Source of the DNA: Thermus igniterrae ATCC 700962
GTDB lineage: Bacteria > Deinococcota > Deinococci > Deinococcales > Thermaceae
Direction: 5' to 3'
Assembly (NCBI RefSeq): GCF_000376265.1
Contig: NZ_AQWU01000071.1
Span: 1 to 64,000 of the forward strand
DNA length: 64,000 bases
Made by a program: the position numbers and the translations under genes. Positions 33,285-45,044 of this stretch are shown here, in pieces (position 1 is the first letter of the stretch; every line of letters starts with the position of its first letter). The notes beneath the pieces are model-generated. The model was given only the letters and a program-made list of their open reading frames with translations, ran no database searches and was not told where the DNA came from.

Positions 33285-34494
33285 GGCAGTACTGCAAAAT
33301 GGCCTGCGGGTGATCGCCGAGGTCCTGCCCGGGGCTCGGAGCGTGGCCCTGGGCTACTTCGTGCGCACCGGGGCCCGGGACGAGGGGGCGGGGGAAAGCG
33401 GGGTCAGCCACTTCCTGGAGCACATGGTCTTCAAGGGCCCCGAGGGGATGGACGCCCTCTCGGTGAACCTGGCCTTTGACCGCATGGGGGCCCAGTACAA
33501 CGCCTTCACCTCCGAGGAGGCCACGGTCTACTACGGGGCGGTCCTCCCGGAGTTCACCCTGCCCCTGCTGGAGCTCTTTTCCCGGCTCATGCGGCCCGCC
33601 TTACGCCCGGAGGACTTTGACACCGAGAAGCTGGTCATCCTGGAGGAGATTGCTCGCTACCAGGACCGTCCCGCCTACATGGCCTACGATTGGGCCCGGG
33701 AGCGCTTCTTCCAGGACCACCCCTTGGGGAACAGCGTCCTGGGCACGGTGGAGAGCATCCGCGCCCTAAAGCGGGAGGACATGGCCGCCTACCACGGGCG
33801 GCGCTACCTGCCCAAGAACATGGTCCTGGCCGCCACGGGCCAGGTGGACTTTGACCGCCTGGTGGCGGAGGCGGAGCGGCTCACCGCGGCCTGGCCCCAG
33901 GGGGAGGCCTCCCGAGACTATCCGCCTTTCCGCCCCCAGGTGGGGGTGGAGGTGCACCCCTACGAGAAGGCCCGGGCCCTCTACCTGGTGGGCCTTTTCC
34001 CCGGGGTTCCCTACCAGGCGGAGGAGCGCTACGCCGCCCAGGTCCTGGCCCACCTCCTGGGGGAGGAGGGGTCCGGGAGGCTCCACTTCGCCCTGGTGGA
34101 CAAGGGCCTGGCCGAGGTGGCCTCCTTCGGCCACGAGGAGGCAGACGGCCTCGGCTTCTTCCACGCCTACGCCCAAGCCGACCCTAGGCACCAGGAGGCG
34201 GTGCTTTCCACCCTCCAAGAGGAGCTGGCCCGCCTGGTGCGGGAGGGGGTGGGGGAGGAGGAGGTGGAGCGGGTCAAGACCCCCTTGGCCACCGGCCTGG
34301 TCTTCGCGGGGGAAACCCCCATGGGCCGGCTCTTCCACCTGGGCATGGAGTACCTCTACACTGGGGCCTACCGCTCCCTGGCCGAGGTGAAGGAGCGGGT
34401 GCAGCGGGTTTCCGCCCGGGAGGTGAACGCCCTTTTGGAACGGGGGCTTCTGGAGCAGGGGCTTTTCTACCTGGTGCTGCCCCATGGAGCCTAG
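33274..34494 (+). CDS. M16-family zinc peptidase, catalytic subunit
   Basis: This 406-aa protein has the inverted zinc motif HFLEH (H46, E49, H50) in [15 protein letters not shown], and the downstream [10 protein letters not shown] segment that supplies the third ligand glutamate. No signal peptide is visible, so a cytoplasmic peptide-degrading role is likely. It overlaps both neighbours (11 nt upstream and 11 nt with the transporter), indicating translational coupling with the inactive subunit. Confidence 0.9.
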   Translation: MFREAVLQNGLRVIAEVLPGARSVALGYFVRTGARDEGAGESGVSHFLEHMVFKGPEGMDALSVNLAFDRMGAQYNAFTSEEATVYYGAVLPEFTLPLLELFSRLMRPALRPEDFDTEKLVILEEIARYQDRPAYMAYDWARERFFQDHPLGNSVLGTVESIRALKREDMAAYHGRRYLPKNMVLAATGQVDFDRLVAEAERLTAAWPQGEASRDYPPFRPQVGVEVHPYEKARALYLVGLFPGVPYQAEERYAAQVLAHLLGEEGSGRLHFALVDKGLAEVASFGHEEADGLGFFHAYAQADPRHQEAVLSTLQEELARLVREGVGEEEVERVKTPLATGLVFAGETPMGRLFHLGMEYLYTGAYRSLAEVKERVQRVSAREVNALLERGLLEQGLFYLVLPHGA

Positions 34495-35344
34495 GGCCTT
34501 AGGGGCTGCCCTCCTCACCATCCTCTTCTGGGCCAGCGCCTTCGCGGGGATTCGCGCGGGCCTCCAGGGGTTTTCCCCAGGCCACCTGGTCCTCCTGCGC
34601 TTTTTGGTGGCGGGGGGTATCCTCCTCCTCTACGCTTGGCGCAAGGGTCTGCGGCTGCCTAGGGTTCGGGATTTGCCCGGGCTTTTCCTCCTGGGGTTTT
34701 TGGGCATCACCGTCTACCACCTGGCCCTAGCCTATGGGGAGCTCACGGTGAGCGCGGGGGCGGCCAGCCTCCTCATCGCCACGGGGCCGGTGTTCACCGC
34801 CCTCCTCTCCTACCTCCTTCTGGGGGAGCGGCTTCGGCCCCTGGGGGTCTTGGGCTTTGCCCTGGCCCTTGGGGGTTCCCTCCTCATCGCCTTTGGGGAG
34901 GGGGGCGGGGTGGCCCTGACCCCGGGGGCTTTTTTGGTCCTGCTTTCCGCCCTTTCCACCTCCTTTTACTTCGTCTTGCAGAAGCCCTTTTTCGCCCGCT
35001 ACCGCAGCGAGGAGATGACGGTCTACACCTTAGTCCTGGGCACCCTGCCCCTCCTCTTCTTCCTGCCGGGCCTGGGGGAGGCGGTGCGGGAGGCGCCCAG
35101 GCCGGCACTTTTGGCCACCCTCTACCTGGGGGTCTTCCCCGGGGCCTTGGCCTACCTCACCTGGACCTACGCCCTTTCCCGCACCCCCACCGCCCGCCTG
35201 GCCTCCTTCCTCTACCTTTCCCCGGTCCTGGCCATCCTCCTGGCCTACCTGTGGCTGGGGGAGGTGCCTTCGCCCCTCTCCCTGGCCGGGGGCGGCCTGG
35301 CCCTCTTGGGCGTGGGGCTTGTGAACCTGCGGGGCGTAAAATAG
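34484..35344 (+). CDS. EamA/DMT-family transporter
   Basis: This 286-aa membrane protein has ten predicted helices in two EamA repeats ([45 protein letters not shown]), including the [22 protein letters not shown] and [23 protein letters not shown] landmarks at each repeat end. It likely exports or imports small metabolites; the substrate cannot be inferred. It is the third gene of the M16 operon. Confidence 0.88.
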   Translation: MEPRALGAALLTILFWASAFAGIRAGLQGFSPGHLVLLRFLVAGGILLLYAWRKGLRLPRVRDLPGLFLLGFLGITVYHLALAYGELTVSAGAASLLIATGPVFTALLSYLLLGERLRPLGVLGFALALGGSLLIAFGEGGGVALTPGAFLVLLSALSTSFYFVLQKPFFARYRSEEMTVYTLVLGTLPLLFFLPGLGEAVREAPRPALLATLYLGVFPGALAYLTWTYALSRTPTARLASFLYLSPVLAILLAYLWLGEVPSPLSLAGGGLALLGVGLVNLRGVK

Positions 35345-35358
35345 CCCCGGGGTGCCTT

Positions 35359-36231
35359 ATGGAAGTGAAGACCATCGGCGTGGTGGGCGCGGGGCAGATG
35401 GGTTCGGGCATCGCCCAGGTGGCGGCCCAGGCAGGGTACCAGGTGGTCTTGGTGGACGTGGCCGAGGCCTTCTTAGAAAGGGGCCTCGGTACCATCCGCC
35501 GCTCTTTGGGGAAGTTCCTGGAGAAGGGGCGGATATCCCAGGAGGACCACGATGCCGCCCTGGCCCGCATCCGCACCAGCCTGGACCTCGAGGCCCTCAA
35601 GGATACCGACCTGGTGGTGGAGGCCATCGTGGAGGACGAAGGGGAGAAGCGCCGCCTGTTTGAGCGGCTGGGAGCCCTGGTCAAGCCGGAGGCCATCCTG
35701 GCCTCCAACACCTCCTCCATCCCCATCACCGCCCTGGCCCGCTACTCAGGCCGGCCCGAGCGCTTCATCGGCATGCACTTCTTCAACCCCGTCCCCCTCA
35801 TGGCCCTGGTGGAGGTGATCCGGGGGGAGCTCACCGCGGAGACCACCCGGGAGGTGGTGGTGGCGGTGGCCAAGCGGATGGGGAAGACCCCCCTCGAGGT
35901 CCAGGACTATCCCGGCTTCGTTTCCAACCGGCTCCTCATGCCCATGATCAACGAGGCCATTGAGGCCCTGCGGGAGGGTGTGGCCACCAAGGAGGCCATT
36001 GACGGGGTCATGCGCCTGGGGATGAACCACCCCATGGGCCCCCTGGAGCTGGCGGACTTCATCGGCCTGGACACCTGCCTGGCCATCATGGAGGTCCTCC
36101 ACCGGGGGTTTGGGGACGACAAGTACCGCCCCTCCCCCCTCCTGCGGCGCATGGTCCAGGCGGGGCTTCTTGGCCGCAAGACGGGACGGGGGTTCTACAC
36201 CTACGACGAGAAGGGGAACAAGGTGGGCTGA
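35359..36231 (+). CDS. hbd: 3-hydroxyacyl/3-hydroxybutyryl-CoA dehydrogenase
   Basis: This 290-aa protein starts [23 protein letters not shown] (NAD-binding GxGxxG), with [28 protein letters not shown], catalytic His in [17 protein letters not shown], and the [18 protein letters not shown] and [13 protein letters not shown] helical domain. It oxidises (S)-3-hydroxyacyl-CoA in fatty-acid or poly/acetoacetyl-CoA metabolism, and would cooperate with the enoyl-CoA hydratase (50901-51662) and thiolase (1142-2332). The ATG at 35359 is used; TAAAAT (35336-35341) could be its -10 box, giving a short leader. Confidence 0.92.
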   Translation: MEVKTIGVVGAGQMGSGIAQVAAQAGYQVVLVDVAEAFLERGLGTIRRSLGKFLEKGRISQEDHDAALARIRTSLDLEALKDTDLVVEAIVEDEGEKRRLFERLGALVKPEAILASNTSSIPITALARYSGRPERFIGMHFFNPVPLMALVEVIRGELTAETTREVVVAVAKRMGKTPLEVQDYPGFVSNRLLMPMINEAIEALREGVATKEAIDGVMRLGMNHPMGPLELADFIGLDTCLAIMEVLHRGFGDDKYRPSPLLRRMVQAGLLGRKTGRGFYTYDEKGNKVG

Positions 36232-36302
36232 AAAGACCCCGCTCTGCGGGCCTGGCCAGGGGCCGGGGGCGTTTCTCCCTGGAAGCCCTTCCACCCCGGG
36301 GG

Positions 36303-36314
36303 TATACTGGGGTC
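36303..36314 (+). promoter_or_regulatory. -10 element of malQ, predicted leaderless start
   Basis: TATACT (36303-36308) ends six bases before the ATG. The upstream 36232-36302 gap holds GC-rich short hairpins after hbd but no clear terminator T-run. Confidence 0.5.
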
Positions 36315-37817
36315 ATGGAGCTTCCCCGCGCATACGGCCTCCTGCTCCACCCCACCAGCCTTCCCGGCCCCTACGGGGTGGGGGTCCTGGGGGAGGAGGC
36401 CCGGGCCTTCCTGCACCTCCTGAAGGAGGCAGGGGGGCGGTACTGGCAGGTGCTTCCCCTGGGCCCCACGGGCTACGGGGACTCCCCGTACCAGTCCTTC
36501 AGCGCCTTCGCCGGCAACCCCTACCTCCTGGACCTGAGGCCCCTGGCCCAGGCCGGCTACCTCGCCCTGCAGGACCCCGGCTTCCCCGAGGGCCGGGTGG
36601 ATTACGGCTGGCTCTACGCCTGGAAGTGGCCGGCCCTCCGGGAGGCCTTCCGGGGCTTTATGGCCAAGGCCCCCAAGGAGGAGCGGGAGGCCTTCGCCCG
36701 CTTCCAGGAGGAGGAGGCCCGCTGGCTTGGGGACTATGCCCTCTTCATGGCCCTCAAGGCCCATCACGGCGGGCTTCCCTGGAACCAGTGGCCCCTGCCC
36801 CTGCGCCTGCGGGAAGCAAAGGCCCTCAGGCAGGCCGAGGCCGCCTTGGCCGAGGAGGTGGCCTTCCACGCCTGGACCCAGTGGCTCTTCTTCCGGCAGT
36901 GGGGGGCCCTGAAGGCCGAGGCCGAGGCCTTGGGCCTGCAGGTGATCGGGGACATGCCCATCTTCGTGGCCGAGGACTCCGCCGAGGTCTGGGCCCACCC
37001 GGAGTGGTTCCACCTGGACGGGGAAGGGCGGCCCACGGTGGTGGCCGGGGTACCCCCGGACTACTTCTCGGAGACGGGGCAGCGCTGGGGAAACCCCCTC
37101 TACCGCTGGGAGGTCCTGGAGAGGGAGGGGTTTTCCTTCTGGGTGGAGCGCCTGGGGAAGGCCCTGGAGCTCTTCCACCTGGTGCGCATAGACCACTTCC
37201 GGGGGTTTGAGGCCTACTGGGAGATCCCCGCCACCTGTCCCACCGCGGTGGAGGGGCGCTGGGTGAAGGCCCCGGGAGAGCGGCTTTTCCAGCGGATCCA
37301 GGAGGTCTTCGGCCGGATACCCATCCTGGCTGAGGATCTGGGGGTCATCACCCCGGAGGTGGAGGCCCTGCGGGACCGCTTTGCGCTACCTGGGATGAAG
37401 GTTCTCCAGTTCGCCTTTGATGGCGGGATGGAAAACCCCTTCCTGCCCCACAACTACCCCGCCCACGGCCGGGTGGTGGTTTACACCGGCACCCACGACA
37501 ACGACACCACCCTGGGCTGGTACCGCACCGCCACCCCCCATGAGCGGGCCTTCCTGGGGCGCTACCTGGCGGAGTGGGGGATTGGCTTCGCCCGGGAGGA
37601 GGAGGTTCCCTGGGCCCTCATGGCCCTGGGAATGCGCTCGGTGGCCCGGCTTGCGGTTTTCCCCGTGCAGGACGTGCTGGCCCTGGGCTCCGAGGCCCGG
37701 ATGAACTACCCTGGAAGGCCCTCCGGGAACTGGACCTGGCGGCTTCGGCCCGGGGAGTTGCAGGAGGAGCACGGAAAGAGGCTTCGGGCCATGGCCGAGG
37801 CCACGGGAAGGCTTTAA
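36315..37817 (+). CDS. malQ: 4-alpha-glucanotransferase (amylomaltase)
   Basis: This 500-aa glycoside-hydrolase family 77 enzyme shows PRAYGLLLHPTSLPGPYGVG, WQVLPLGPTGYGDSPYQSFSAFAGN, VIGDMPIFVAEDSAEVWAH, nucleophile D293 in VRIDHFRGFEAYW, acid/base E340 in ILAEDLGVITPEV, and THDNDTTLGW with the transition-state stabiliser. It transfers alpha-1,4-glucan segments and makes large cyclic glucans in glycogen/maltodextrin metabolism. Length and catalytic numbering equal those of T. thermophilus amylomaltase. It converges on sucD across a shared terminator. Confidence 0.96.
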   Translation: MELPRAYGLLLHPTSLPGPYGVGVLGEEARAFLHLLKEAGGRYWQVLPLGPTGYGDSPYQSFSAFAGNPYLLDLRPLAQAGYLALQDPGFPEGRVDYGWLYAWKWPALREAFRGFMAKAPKEEREAFARFQEEEARWLGDYALFMALKAHHGGLPWNQWPLPLRLREAKALRQAEAALAEEVAFHAWTQWLFFRQWGALKAEAEALGLQVIGDMPIFVAEDSAEVWAHPEWFHLDGEGRPTVVAGVPPDYFSETGQRWGNPLYRWEVLEREGFSFWVERLGKALELFHLVRIDHFRGFEAYWEIPATCPTAVEGRWVKAPGERLFQRIQEVFGRIPILAEDLGVITPEVEALRDRFALPGMKVLQFAFDGGMENPFLPHNYPAHGRVVVYTGTHDNDTTLGWYRTATPHERAFLGRYLAEWGIGFAREEEVPWALMALGMRSVARLAVFPVQDVLALGSEARMNYPGRPSGNWTWRLRPGELQEEHGKRLRAMAEATGRL

Positions 37818-37842
37818 AAAAAGCCCCGGTTTTCCGGGGCCT
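37816..37842. terminator. Bidirectional terminator between malQ and sucD
   Basis: GCCCCGG and CCGGGGC pair around TTTT. Seven A residues precede the stem, so on the minus strand it ends in a T-run downstream of sucD; it also closes malQ on the plus strand. Confidence 0.8.
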
Positions 37843-37859
37843 TCCAGGCTCCTGGGCGG

Positions 37860-38722
<863 letters not shown>

Positions 38723-38726
<4 letters not shown>

Positions 38727-39859
38727 GCCGCACCTCCCACCATGGCCACGATGGCCTTGGCCGCCTCAATGGACGTGGGGTACATGTAGATGGGCTTCCC
38801 CTCCAGGAGCTTCTTGGCCTCCTCCTCGGCGGTGCCCGCCACCCGCATGACCACCGGCTTGGTGAGGAGCCCCTCCTCCAGGGCCCGGATCACCCCCTTG
38901 GCCACCTCGTCCGCCCGGGTGATGCCGCCGAAGATGTTGATGAAGACCCCCTTGACGTCGGGGTCCTTGAGGACCACCTTGAGGGCGTTGTAGACCACGT
39001 CGGCCTTGGCGCCCCCCCCGATGTCCAGGAAGTTGGCGGGCTTACCCCCCACCCGGTTCACCAGGTCCAGGGTGTACATGACGAGGCCCGCCCCGTTGCC
39101 GATGATGCCGATGTTGCCCTGGAGCTTCACGTAGGCGAAGCCGTAGTTGCTGGCCTCCACCTCCAGGGGGTGCTCGGCCTCAATCTCCCTGAGCTCGGCC
39201 AGGTCAGGGTGGCGGAAAAGGGCGTTGTCGTCCAGGACGATCTTGGCGTCGGCGGCCACGATGTTCCCCTCCGCGGTCACCACCAGGGGGTTGATCTCGG
39301 CGATGGAGGCGTCCACCCCCTCGTAGGCCCGGTAGAGGGCCACCAGCACCTGGGCCAGCTTGTTGAGGTTGCCCTCCAGCCCTGCCCGCTTCACCATCTC
39401 CCGGGCCTCAAAGGGCCGGAGGCCCTTGTGGGGGTCAATCCAGAACTTGTGGATGGCCTCGGGGCGCTCGGCGGCCACCTCCTCAATGTCCACGCCCCCC
39501 TCCTTGGAGAGCATGAGGACCACCCGCTTCTGGGCCCGGTCCAGGATCAGGCCAGCGTAGTACTCCTTGGCGATGTCCACCGCCTCGGCCACCAGGACCT
39601 TCTTCACCGTGAGGCCCTTGATGTTCATGCCCAGGATGGCCTGGGCCTTCTCGTAGGCCTCCTGGGGGCTGTCCGCCAGCTTCACCCCGCCCGCCTTGCC
39701 TCTGCCGCCCACGTGCACCTGGGCCTTGATGACCACCCGCTTACCGAACTCCTCGGCGATCCGCTTCGCCTCGTCCGGGGTGTAGGCCACCTTGCCGGGC
39801 GGCACCGGCACCCCGTAGCGGGCCAGGATCTCCTTGGCTTGATACTCGTGCAGGTTCAA
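38723..39859 (-). CDS. sucC: Succinate-CoA ligase, beta subunit
   Basis: This 378-aa ATP-grasp protein begins [20 protein letters not shown] and contains [49 protein letters not shown] and [11 protein letters not shown]. It carries the nucleotide site of the ligase. The TTG start at 39859 is supported by the family N-terminus, the 378-aa length and AAGGAGG upstream. The leader hairpin is described separately. Confidence 0.95.
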
Positions 39860-39899
39860 GCTCCACCTCCTTGGCCGGCCAAGGCCGAGGGGCATTATA
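39860..39899 (-). promoter_or_regulatory. sucCD promoter and leader hairpin over the Shine-Dalgarno site
   Basis: On the minus strand TATAAT (39894-39899) is a consensus -10. The leader contains the perfect 16-bp palindrome CCTTGGCCGGCCAAGG (39869-39884), whose 3' arm includes the first bases of the AAGGAGG ribosome-binding site of sucC. Folding would occlude that site. Confidence 0.55.
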
Positions 39900-39951
39900 C
39901 CCTTCTCCCCGGAGGCTCAGGGGAGTAGGCTGGGGGGGAAAGGAGGCCCGT

Positions 39952-40560
39952 ATGGCCGAGGGGAAAAGCGGGTGGGCCCTGGGGCTGGCCCTCCTCCTCC
40001 TGGGGGGGCTACTCCTTTTGCAGAACCTGGGGGTGGCCGTGGGGCGGCTCCTTCTGGGCCTAGTCTTCCTGGGGGGCGGGGGGGGCTTTGTGGCGGCCTT
40101 CCTGCAGGATCGGGCTCTCTGGTGGGCCTTGATCCCTGGGCTGGGCCTCGCGGGGCTTGGGGTAGCCCTCCTCGTGGGGGAGGGACCGGGGAGTGGGGCC
40201 TTCTTCCTCCTGGGGCTGGGAGCAGGCTTTTTGGGGGTCTTTCTGGTCAGGCGGGAGCACTGGTGGGCCCTGATCCCCGGAGGGGTTCTCCTCTCCCTGG
40301 CCCTGGTGGCCCTGGTGGAGGGTGTCTTTGGGCTACAGGCCGGGTGGCTTCTCTTCCTGGGCCTGGCCCTCACCTTTGGCCTCCTCTACCTTTTGGGGCA
40401 GCGCTGGGCCCTTTGGCCTGTCCTGGGGGTGCTGGTGCTCCTGGCCTTGGCCGCCGAGCCCCTGCGGGGGGTTCTGGCCTACGGCTTTCCCCTGGCCTTG
40501 ATCCTGGTGGGAGGGTACCTGCTCTGGCGGGGGCTGGTGCCGGGTAAGGGCCGGACCTAG
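39952..40560 (+). CDS. Polytopic membrane protein with tandem hydrophobic repeats
   Basis: This 202-aa protein is almost wholly hydrophobic, with about eight helices built as repeats: GWALGLALLLLGGLLLLQNLG, then ALWWALIPGLGLAGLGVALL and HWWALIPGGVLLSLALVAL. The first unit resembles the LiaI/LiaF-like transmembrane module, but function is unknown. AAGGAGG lies five bases before the ATG, and TAGGCT (39926-39931) could be a -10 box. It is divergent from sucCD and its stop overlaps the PIN-domain gene by 4 bp. Confidence 0.65.
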   Translation: MAEGKSGWALGLALLLLGGLLLLQNLGVAVGRLLLGLVFLGGGGGFVAAFLQDRALWWALIPGLGLAGLGVALLVGEGPGSGAFFLLGLGAGFLGVFLVRREHWWALIPGGVLLSLALVALVEGVFGLQAGWLLFLGLALTFGLLYLLGQRWALWPVLGVLVLLALAAEPLRGVLAYGFPLALILVGGYLLWRGLVPGKGRT

Positions 40561-41564
40561 GCTTCCACCGCGGGCCGGGCGAAGAAGAGGCGGCCCACCT
40601 GGGTCTGGATGGCCTGGGTGATGACCACTTCGATCTCCTGGCCACGGTAGCGGATGCCCCCGTCCACCACCACCATGGAGCCGTCCTCCAGGTACCCCAC
40701 CCCCTGGTGGGGCTCCTTGCCTTCCTTCATCACCAAAAGCTTAAGGGTGTCCCCCACCTGGAGCTGGGGGCGGAGGGCCTGGGCCAGGGCCTGGACGGAA
40801 AGGGCCTTGACCCCGTAGATGCGGGCCATCTGCAGGAGGGCGAGGTCGTTGGTGACGAGGGCCGCCCCCAGTTCCCGGGCCAGGAAGAGGAGCTTTTCGT
40901 CCACGCTCTCCCCCTTGGGGGTCTCCTCCAGGACCTGGAGGTCCAGAAGCTCCTTCAGCCGTTCCAGGGCCTCGAGGCCCCGCCTCCCCTTGGCCCGCTT
41001 CAGGGGGTCTTGGCTGTCGGCAAAGTGCTGGAGTTCCTTGAGCACGAAGTGGGGCACGTAGAGGGGGCCTTCCAGGAAGCCCGTGGCCGCCACCTCGGCC
41101 AGGCGGCCGTCCACCAGGACGCTGGTGTCCAGCACCTTGCCCCCCTCGGGCCGCCTGCTCTCCCGGGGCAGGCGCAGGTACTCCTTGTAGCCCAGGGCCA
41201 GGTAGGAGAAGAGGGCCACCAGGAAGAGGGCCAGGAGGAGGCTGTGGTAGGGAGCAAACCCCGGGATCTGGGCCAGCAGGCTGGTGAGCAGCACGGTGAG
41301 GAGGAGGCCCAAGGTGGTGCCCAGGGTGAGGGCCACCGGCACCTCGGGGGGAAGCTCCCGCAGGCGGCGTAGCTCTTTGGCCAGGAGGGCCTCCAGCCTG
41401 GGGGCCAGGAGGACCCCGGAGAGGAAGCCCGCCAGCACCAGGTAGAGGCGGTTTAGGGAGAGGAGGCCGGCGGACTGGGGAAGCAGGCCCCATCCCTCCA
41501 GGACCACCGCCAGCTGGTAGCCCAGGAAGGCGAAGAGGAGGTAGAGGAGGAAGCGCCCGTTCAT
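40557..41564 (-). CDS. YacL-type membrane-anchored PIN-TRAM protein
   Basis: This 335-aa protein has four N-terminal helices (about 1-135), a PIN nuclease domain ([47 protein letters not shown] with the acidic metal residues), and a C-terminal TRAM RNA-binding domain ([35 protein letters not shown]). The family is conserved in Gram-positives and Thermus, usually beside radA and clpC as here; it is a predicted membrane-bound ribonuclease. It overlaps radA by 4 nt. Confidence 0.87.
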   Translation of the reverse strand: MNGRFLLYLLFAFLGYQLAVVLEGWGLLPQSAGLLSLNRLYLVLAGFLSGVLLAPRLEALLAKELRRLRELPPEVPVALTLGTTLGLLLTVLLTSLLAQIPGFAPYHSLLLALFLVALFSYLALGYKEYLRLPRESRRPEGGKVLDTSVLVDGRLAEVAATGFLEGPLYVPHFVLKELQHFADSQDPLKRAKGRRGLEALERLKELLDLQVLEETPKGESVDEKLLFLARELGAALVTNDLALLQMARIYGVKALSVQALAQALRPQLQVGDTLKLLVMKEGKEPHQGVGYLEDGSMVVVDGGIRYRGQEIEVVITQAIQTQVGRLFFARPAVEA

Positions 41565-42829
41565 CCCAGGTACCGCTCCACCGCCTCGGAAAGCCCCCGG
41601 GTGTTCCCGGGGTGCAGGAAGCGGCCAAACCCTGCCCGCTCCCCCTCCCTAAGCCTGCGCTCCAACCCGGCCACGCTCCGCACCTCGCCCAGGAGGCCCA
41701 CCTCCCCCACCACGGCCAGGTCGGGGGGAAGGGGGCGGCCCACCACCGCAGAATACACCGCCAGGGCCACGGCCAGGTCCAGCCCGGGGTCCAGCACCCT
41801 CAGCCCCCCCGCCAGGTTCACGTAGACGTCCAAGGTGGCCAGGGAAAGCCCAAGCCGCCTCTCCAGCACCGCCAGCACCATGTCCACCCGCCGCCCGTCC
41901 AGCCCCTGCACCACCCGCCGGGGGGCGGGGAAGGGGGTCTTGGCCGCCAGGGCCTGGACCTCTAGGGCCAGGGCCCGCTCCCCGGCCAGGGCCAGGGCGA
42001 TGGCGCTTCCCGGCACCCCCAAGGGCCTTTCCAGGAGAAAGGCCTCCGAGGGGTTTTTCACCTCCAAAAGCCCCGCCTCCTCCATGCGGAAGACCCCCAG
42101 CTCCCCCACGGGGCCGAAGCGGTTCTTGGCGCTCCTCAGGACCCGGTAGACCCCGGCGGTCTCCAGGTAGAGGGTGGCGTCCACCGCGTGCTCCACGCTC
42201 TTGGGGCCGGCCACCACCCCCTCCTTGGTCACGTGCCCTACCAGGACCACCGCGGTGCCCGTTTCCTTGGCCAAGCGCACTAAGGCGGCGGTGGCCTCCC
42301 GCACCGCCACCAGGCTCCCCGGGGTGGCCCCGGCCTCCAGGGACTGCACGGAGTCCACGAAGAGCACCTCGGGGGGGGATCCCTCCAGGAGGGAAAGGAG
42401 GGCCTCGAGGCGGGTCTCCCGCACCAGGAGGAGGTCCTTCACCCCCAGGCGCCGGGCCCTTAGCTTGATCTGGGCGGGGGACTCCTCCCCGGCCACGTAG
42501 TAAACCCCGGGCATGCGCTTGGCCATTTCCAGGAGGAGGGTGCTCTTGCCCACTCCGGGCTCCCCCCCGAGGAGAACCACCTCCCCGGGCACAAACCCGC
42601 CCCCCAGCACCCGGTCTACTTCGGCAAGCCCTGAGGAAAGGCGCCGTTCCTCCCTTTCGTCCACTTGGGCCAGGGAGAGGAGGGCCGCCGGCCTAGGCTG
42701 GGCCTGAGGCTTGGGGGGGTCGGGGGCTACCTCCTGGAAGCTGCCCCAGGCTCCGCACCCGGGGCACCGTCCTAGGAACTTGGGGGTGCGGTAGCCGCAC
42801 TCCACGCAGCGGTAGCTGGCCTTGGGCAT
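41561..42829 (-). CDS. radA: DNA repair protein RadA (Sms)
   Basis: This 422-aa protein has the N-terminal zinc finger ([21 protein letters not shown]), a RecA-like core with Walker [18 protein letters not shown], the RadA-specific [16 protein letters not shown] motif, and a C-terminal Lon-like domain ([23 protein letters not shown]). It promotes branch migration in recombination and transformation. It is the second gene of the clpC-radA-yacL operon, 10 nt after clpC. Confidence 0.95.
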   Translation of the reverse strand: MPKASYRCVECGYRTPKFLGRCPGCGAWGSFQEVAPDPPKPQAQPRPAALLSLAQVDEREERRLSSGLAEVDRVLGGGFVPGEVVLLGGEPGVGKSTLLLEMAKRMPGVYYVAGEESPAQIKLRARRLGVKDLLLVRETRLEALLSLLEGSPPEVLFVDSVQSLEAGATPGSLVAVREATAALVRLAKETGTAVVLVGHVTKEGVVAGPKSVEHAVDATLYLETAGVYRVLRSAKNRFGPVGELGVFRMEEAGLLEVKNPSEAFLLERPLGVPGSAIALALAGERALALEVQALAAKTPFPAPRRVVQGLDGRRVDMVLAVLERRLGLSLATLDVYVNLAGGLRVLDPGLDLAVALAVYSAVVGRPLPPDLAVVGEVGLLGEVRSVAGLERRLREGERAGFGRFLHPGNTRGLSEAVERYLG

Positions 42830-42839
42830 GGGCGCTGGC

Positions 42840-45044
42840 CTACACCAAGAACTCCTCCACCTCGTGGAAGGCCAGGCGCCCGTCCTCCACGCTCACGTAA
42901 AGCTGCCCCGTGGGCTTTTTCAGAAGGGCCAGGGAGAGGGGGTCTTCGATGCGCTCCCGGATGACCCCACGGATGGCCCGGGCGCTCCCCGTCTTGGGGG
43001 CCTGGTCCACCACGAAGCGGGCCACCTCCGGGGCGAAGGTTACCGTGATGTCCCGCCCCTTGAGCTCTTTCTGGATTTCCTCCAGCATGAGCCGGGCCAC
43101 CTGCACCAGCTCCTCCTCCGTGAGGGGCCGGAAGCGGATGACCTCGTCCAGCCGGTCCAGGAACTCCGGGGTGAAGAGGGCCTTCAGGGGGCTTTCCGTG
43201 TCCACCTCCCGGCTGGTGAAGCCGATGGCCGGCCCCACGTTGTAGCCGGTGTTGGAGGTCATGATCAGGATCACCCGGCGGAAGTCCACGGTGCGCCCCA
43301 TGCCGTCGGTGAGGCGGCCCTCGTCCAGGACCTGGAGGAAGGTGTTGTAGACGTCGGGGTGGGCCTTCTCAATCTCGTCCAGGAGGACCACGCTGAAGGG
43401 CTGGCGCCGCACGGCCTCCGTGAGGCGGCCTCCTTGCTCGTAGCCCACGTAACCCGGAGGGGCCCCAATCAGCTTGGAGATGGAGTGGGGCTCCTGGAAC
43501 TCCGACATGTCAAAGCGGATGAGGGCCCGTTCCGAACCGAAGAGGACCTCGGCCAGGGCCTTGGCCAGCTGGGTCTTGCCCACCCCGCTTTGGCCCACGA
43601 AGAGGAAGCTGGCCGCCACCCGGGTCCGGCCTCCCAGGCCCACCCGGGCCCGCCGGAGGGCGTTGGCCAGGGCGCGGATGGCCTCCTCCTGGCCCACCAC
43701 CCGCTTTTTGAGCTCCTCCTCCAGGTGCATGAGCTTCTCGTCGTCCTTGTCGTCCACGTAGACCCCACCCCAGGAGTCCACCACCGCCTCAATGTCTTCC
43801 CGGGTCACCATGGGGGTGCCATCCTCCTCCTCGGCCACGGGCAGGCCCAAGGAGGCGTTGAGGCGCACCCGGCTCGCCGCCTCGTCAATGAGGTCAATGG
43901 CCTTGTCGGGGAAGTTGCGCCCAGGGAGGGAGCGGATGCCGATCTTCACCGAAAGCTCCAGGATTTCGTCGGGGATGATGACCCCGTGGTGGGCCTCGTA
44001 GCGGGGACGGAGGCCCTTGAGGATCTCCAGGGTTTCCTCCGGGGAAGGTTCCAGGACGATCACCGGCTGGAAGCGGCGCTCCAAGGCGGCGTCCTTCTCA
44101 ATGTAGCGGTGGTACTCCCCGGTGGTGGTGGCCCCGATCACCTGGATCTCCCCCCTGGCCAGGGCGGGCTTGAGGATGTTGGCGGCGTCCAGGGTACCCT
44201 CGGCCCCCCCGGCCCCAATCAGGGTGTGGAGCTCGTCTATGAAGGCGATGACCTTGGCGTTTTTAAGCTCCTCAATGATCTGGCGCAGGCGTTCCTCAAA
44301 CTCCCCCCGGTACTTGGTGCCCGCCACCACCCCCGCCAGGTCAATGGCCACCACCCGGGCCCCCCGCAGGATGGGGGGCACCCGACCCTCCACGATGGCC
44401 TGGGCCAGCCCCTCCACGATGGCGGTCTTGCCCACCCCGGGGTCGCCGATGAGCACGGGGTTGTTCTTGGTGCGCCGGGCCAGAATCTGGATGACCCGGT
44501 TGATCTCCTCCTGGCGGCCGATTACCGGGTCCAGCTTGCCCTCCCGGGCCTCCTTGGTGAGGTCGCGGCCGTACTCGTCCAGGAAGGGGGTATTCACCGG
44601 CTTCTCCCGCTCCCGCCCCTCGGCCATGGCCAGGATGCGCCAGCGGATGGCGTCCACATCCTTGGCGAAGTGGGTGAGGATGCGGTAGGCGATGCCGTCC
44701 CCCTCGCGGATGATGCCCAGGAGGATGTGTTCGGTACCGATGACGGGCGCGCCCATGTTGCGGGCCTCGGCGCTGGCCAGCTCCATGACCCGCCGGGCCC
44801 TGGGGGTGATGGCGGGGGGCTCGCCGGTGCGGCTCCCCTCGCCCCGGCCCACCAGCTCCTCCACCATGCGGCGCATGGCCTCGAGGCTCGCCCCGTACTC
44901 CTGGAGGATGCGGGCCGCCGTGCCCCCCTCGCGCATCAGGCCCAGGAGGAGGTGCTCTGGGCCGATCATGGAGTGGCCTAAGCGGCTCCCCTCCTCCCTT
45001 GCGTAGTGAAAGACCAGCCTGGCGCGATCGTCGTACCTGTTCAT
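42840..45044 (-). CDS. clpC: ClpC/ClpA-type AAA+ unfoldase without a middle domain
   Basis: This 734-aa protein has two Clp N-terminal repeats (about 1-140), D1 with Walker [15 protein letters not shown], and D2 with Walker [15 protein letters not shown] and Walker [14 protein letters not shown]. An IGF tripeptide in [10 protein letters not shown] is positioned like the ClpP-docking loop, so it should feed ClpP. Between D1 and D2 only about 15 residues ([15 protein letters not shown]) precede [16 protein letters not shown], where ClpC proteins carry a coiled-coil M-domain; the architecture is thus ClpA-like. The sensor-2 region reads GSARAIR instead of GARPLRR. A GAGGGGAGC Shine-Dalgarno site precedes ATG. 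Confidence 0.9.
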   Translation of the reverse strand: MNRYDDRARLVFHYAREEGSRLGHSMIGPEHLLLGLMREGGTAARILQEYGASLEAMRRMVEELVGRGEGSRTGEPPAITPRARRVMELASAEARNMGAPVIGTEHILLGIIREGDGIAYRILTHFAKDVDAIRWRILAMAEGREREKPVNTPFLDEYGRDLTKEAREGKLDPVIGRQEEINRVIQILARRTKNNPVLIGDPGVGKTAIVEGLAQAIVEGRVPPILRGARVVAIDLAGVVAGTKYRGEFEERLRQIIEELKNAKVIAFIDELHTLIGAGGAEGTLDAANILKPALARGEIQVIGATTTGEYHRYIEKDAALERRFQPVIVLEPSPEETLEILKGLRPRYEAHHGVIIPDEILELSVKIGIRSLPGRNFPDKAIDLIDEAASRVRLNASLGLPVAEEEDGTPMVTREDIEAVVDSWGGVYVDDKDDEKLMHLEEELKKRVVGQEEAIRALANALRRARVGLGGRTRVAASFLFVGQSGVGKTQLAKALAEVLFGSERALIRFDMSEFQEPHSISKLIGAPPGYVGYEQGGRLTEAVRRQPFSVVLLDEIEKAHPDVYNTFLQVLDEGRLTDGMGRTVDFRRVILIMTSNTGYNVGPAIGFTSREVDTESPLKALFTPEFLDRLDEVIRFRPLTEEELVQVARLMLEEIQKELKGRDITVTFAPEVARFVVDQAPKTGSARAIRGVIRERIEDPLSLALLKKPTGQLYVSVEDGRLAFHEVEEFLV

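Noticed and set aside
36232-36302. Terminator after hbd
   Set aside because: CCCGC/GCGGG and neighbouring stems exist, but there is no T-run and the stems are short.
42822-44981. Long plus-strand open frame opposite clpC
   Set aside because: Shadow of the ClpC frame in high-GC DNA; His/Gly/Leu-rich with no domain.
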